Source of the DNA: Campylobacter novaezeelandiae
GTDB lineage: Bacteria; Campylobacterota; Campylobacteria; Campylobacterales; Campylobacteraceae
Length of the DNA: 64,000 nt
Reading direction: 5' to 3'
Assembly: GCF_004323845.1 (NCBI RefSeq)
Contig: NZ_QPGR01000001.1
Coordinates: forward strand, 186,001 to 250,000
Shown: in pieces, positions 63,121 to 64,000 of the stretch
How positions within the stretch are numbered: position 1 is the stretch's first letter
How the letters are laid out: the number at the start of each line of letters is the position of its first letter
Position numbers and translations under genes: made by a program
The notes under the pieces: model-generated
The model's database searches: none
Told to the model about the DNA's origin: nothing
The model's input: the letters and a program-made list of their open reading frames with translations, nothing else

Positions 63121-63693
63121 ATGAGGATTATTTTATCAATATTTTTTTTCATCACTTGCATGTGGTCTAAAAATATAGTTTATAGTGATGAGGTTGTATC
63201 ACTTTATCTTTCTCAAGATGACACCAAAGTGGTTGGCAGATTGCTCCCTACAAATTCTTTTGAAATTTTAAAAGAGCAAGGTAATAAAGTTTATGTAAAA
63301 ATTCAAGGTTTTGTCAATCCAAAAGCTCCTTTTGTTATTTATTATAATAATACTCAAAGAATTATTGTCGCTGCTTTTTCTAAAAATACTAAATTAAATT
63401 TCAGTAAAAAAGATATGACAAAAGATGATAAATGGGATAGAGTAAGTTTAGAAATTTGGGCAGAGAAAAAGAAATTTTTTAAAAATGATAAAGAAATGCT
63501 GAGTCGTGCAAAAGAACTTTTTGTTAATAATTGTGGGATTTGCCATGCTTTGCATAAAGAAAAAGAATTTAATGCAAATGCTTGGCCAGCAGTTTTTAGA
63601 TCTATGGTTGATAGAACGGCAATTGAAAAGAAAGATCATTGGCTTGTTATAGAATATTTACAAAAAAATTCAAAAGATTTTAAAGCAAATTAA
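63121..63693 (+). CDS. Periplasmic monohaem cytochrome c, partner of the TorA-like reductase
   Basis: A 190-aa exported protein with a short signal peptide (IILSIFFFITCMWS), an SH3-like beta domain (VVGRLLPTNSFEILKEQGNKVYVKIQG) and a C-terminal haem domain with CGICHALH near residues 138-145. It lies 10 bases before a molybdoenzyme gene, the arrangement of C. jejuni Cj0265c-Cj0264c used for TMAO/DMSO respiration. Likely role: electron transfer from the quinol pool to that enzyme. Upstream 63005-63120 is almost pure A/T, with AAGGAAA as ribosome site. Confidence 0.88.
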   Translation: MRIILSIFFFITCMWSKNIVYSDEVVSLYLSQDDTKVVGRLLPTNSFEILKEQGNKVYVKIQGFVNPKAPFVIYYNNTQRIIVAAFSKNTKLNFSKKDMTKDDKWDRVSLEIWAEKKKFFKNDKEMLSRAKELFVNNCGICHALHKEKEFNANAWPAVFRSMVDRTAIEKKDHWLVIEYLQKNSKDFKAN

Positions 63694-63703
63694 AGGAAAT
63701 AAA

Positions 63704-64000
63704 ATGTTAGATAGAAGAAATTTTTTAAAAGCAAGTGCAAGTTTGAGTGCTCTATCTTTTATGCCAACTTTTGGTATGACAAAGAGTATTGAAGCTTCAA
63801 AAGTAAGTCTTGGTATTGTAAAAAATGGAGAGATAGTTACTGCAGCCCACTGGGGAATTTTAAAACTTACTATAAAAGATGGAAAAGTTATAAAAAGTGA
63901 ACCTTGGGAAAAAATAACTAAAATGGATAATCCTTTGCAACATTATACTTCTGATTTGATTTATAAATCTCGCATTAAGTATCCTTATGTTCGTAAGTCT
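63704..64000 (+). CDS. torA: Tat-exported molybdopterin reductase (TMAO/DMSO/BSO type), 5' part only
   Basis: The first 99 codons are in the window. The Tat signal is MLDRRNFLKASASLSALSF, with the twin arginines at 4-5. The mature start TAAHWGILKLTIKDGKVIKSEPW... and MDNPLQHYTSDLIYKSRIKYPYVRKS matches the BisC/TorA/DorA subgroup of molybdoenzymes. With the cytochrome upstream it is best read as the S-/N-oxide reductase of Campylobacter. The cofactor and active-site residues lie beyond the window edge. Confidence 0.85.
   Translation, partial: MLDRRNFLKASASLSALSFMPTFGMTKSIEASKVSLGIVKNGEIVTAAHWGILKLTIKDGKVIKSEPWEKITKMDNPLQHYTSDLIYKSRIKYPYVRKS

Noticed and set aside
1..64000. CRISPR arrays, tRNA/rRNA genes, insertion sequences, prophage genes
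   Set aside because: No repeat-spacer pattern, cloverleaf, transposase, integrase or phage structural gene was recognised on either strand.

Overview
This is a stretch of chromosome from a Campylobacter close to C. jejuni. The DNA is very AT-rich and densely coding, with many start/stop overlaps. It carries the C. jejuni-type nuo operon with small unrelated proteins in place of NuoE and NuoF, the nikZYXWV-type transporter, flgS, pflA, ciaB, pgp2, cstA and the futalosine-pathway prenyltransferase mqnP. I saw no rRNA, tRNA, insertion sequence, CRISPR array or long poly-G contingency tract. The species cannot be fixed from the sequence alone. Blocks that sit far apart in C. jejuni NCTC 11168 (from memory) are joined here, so this is either another species or a rearranged lineage.

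Layout. 1-2.75 kb: a truncated class V aminotransferase, a DUF234-like nuclease-fold protein and the flagellar sensor kinase flgS. 2.7-8.7 kb: dnaE, a DJ-1/PfpI protein, a tiny membrane protein and an amino-acid ABC permease/ATPase pair. 8.75-18.4 kb: AGCS symporter, trmL, alr, pgp2 (helical cell shape), a small periplasmic protein, hup, ciaB, an acyl-CoA thioesterase and YbdD/CstA. 18.4-24.4 kb: the accessory locus described below. 24.5-29.1 kb: a five-gene nickel/peptide ABC importer. 29.2-42.6 kb: nuoA-N, followed by pflA. 45-59.3 kb: miaA, then a long co-directional housekeeping run (mqnP, moaA, queE, queD, a haem lipoprotein, rsmE, rpmE, rsmI, a SpoU methylase, a RodZ-like protein, an aminotransferase, hom, YraN, trxA, trxB). 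59.3-64 kb: a DASS anion transporter, dapB, purF, and a cytochrome c with the start of a Tat-exported TMAO/DMSO-type molybdoenzyme.

The most unusual part is 18.6-24.3 kb. Three gene units on the minus strand share an almost identical N-terminus: a Sec signal peptide, a conserved segment, and a double-glycine (GG) leader motif. What follows the GG differs between them. On the plus strand between them are a periplasmic C39 peptidase, the enzyme family that cuts after GG leaders, and an outer-membrane beta-barrel ending in Phe. I infer a two-step export route: Sec across the inner membrane, C39 cleavage in the periplasm, then the barrel. The locus is partly decayed. One precursor is frameshifted, one is a chimera from a tandem repeat of about 143 bp, and the barrel has an in-frame stop. 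It is flanked by two paralogous proteins of unknown function without signal peptides. Their upstream regions carry sigma-28-like and sigma-54-like (flagellar-type) promoter elements, so they may be flagellar co-expressed or secreted proteins.

Other features worth attention are a perfect 34-bp AT palindrome between the DASS transporter and dapB, an inverted repeat with 16-bp arms before cstA, an HExxH metallopeptidase motif inside CiaB, and an unusual cysteine spacing in QueE.
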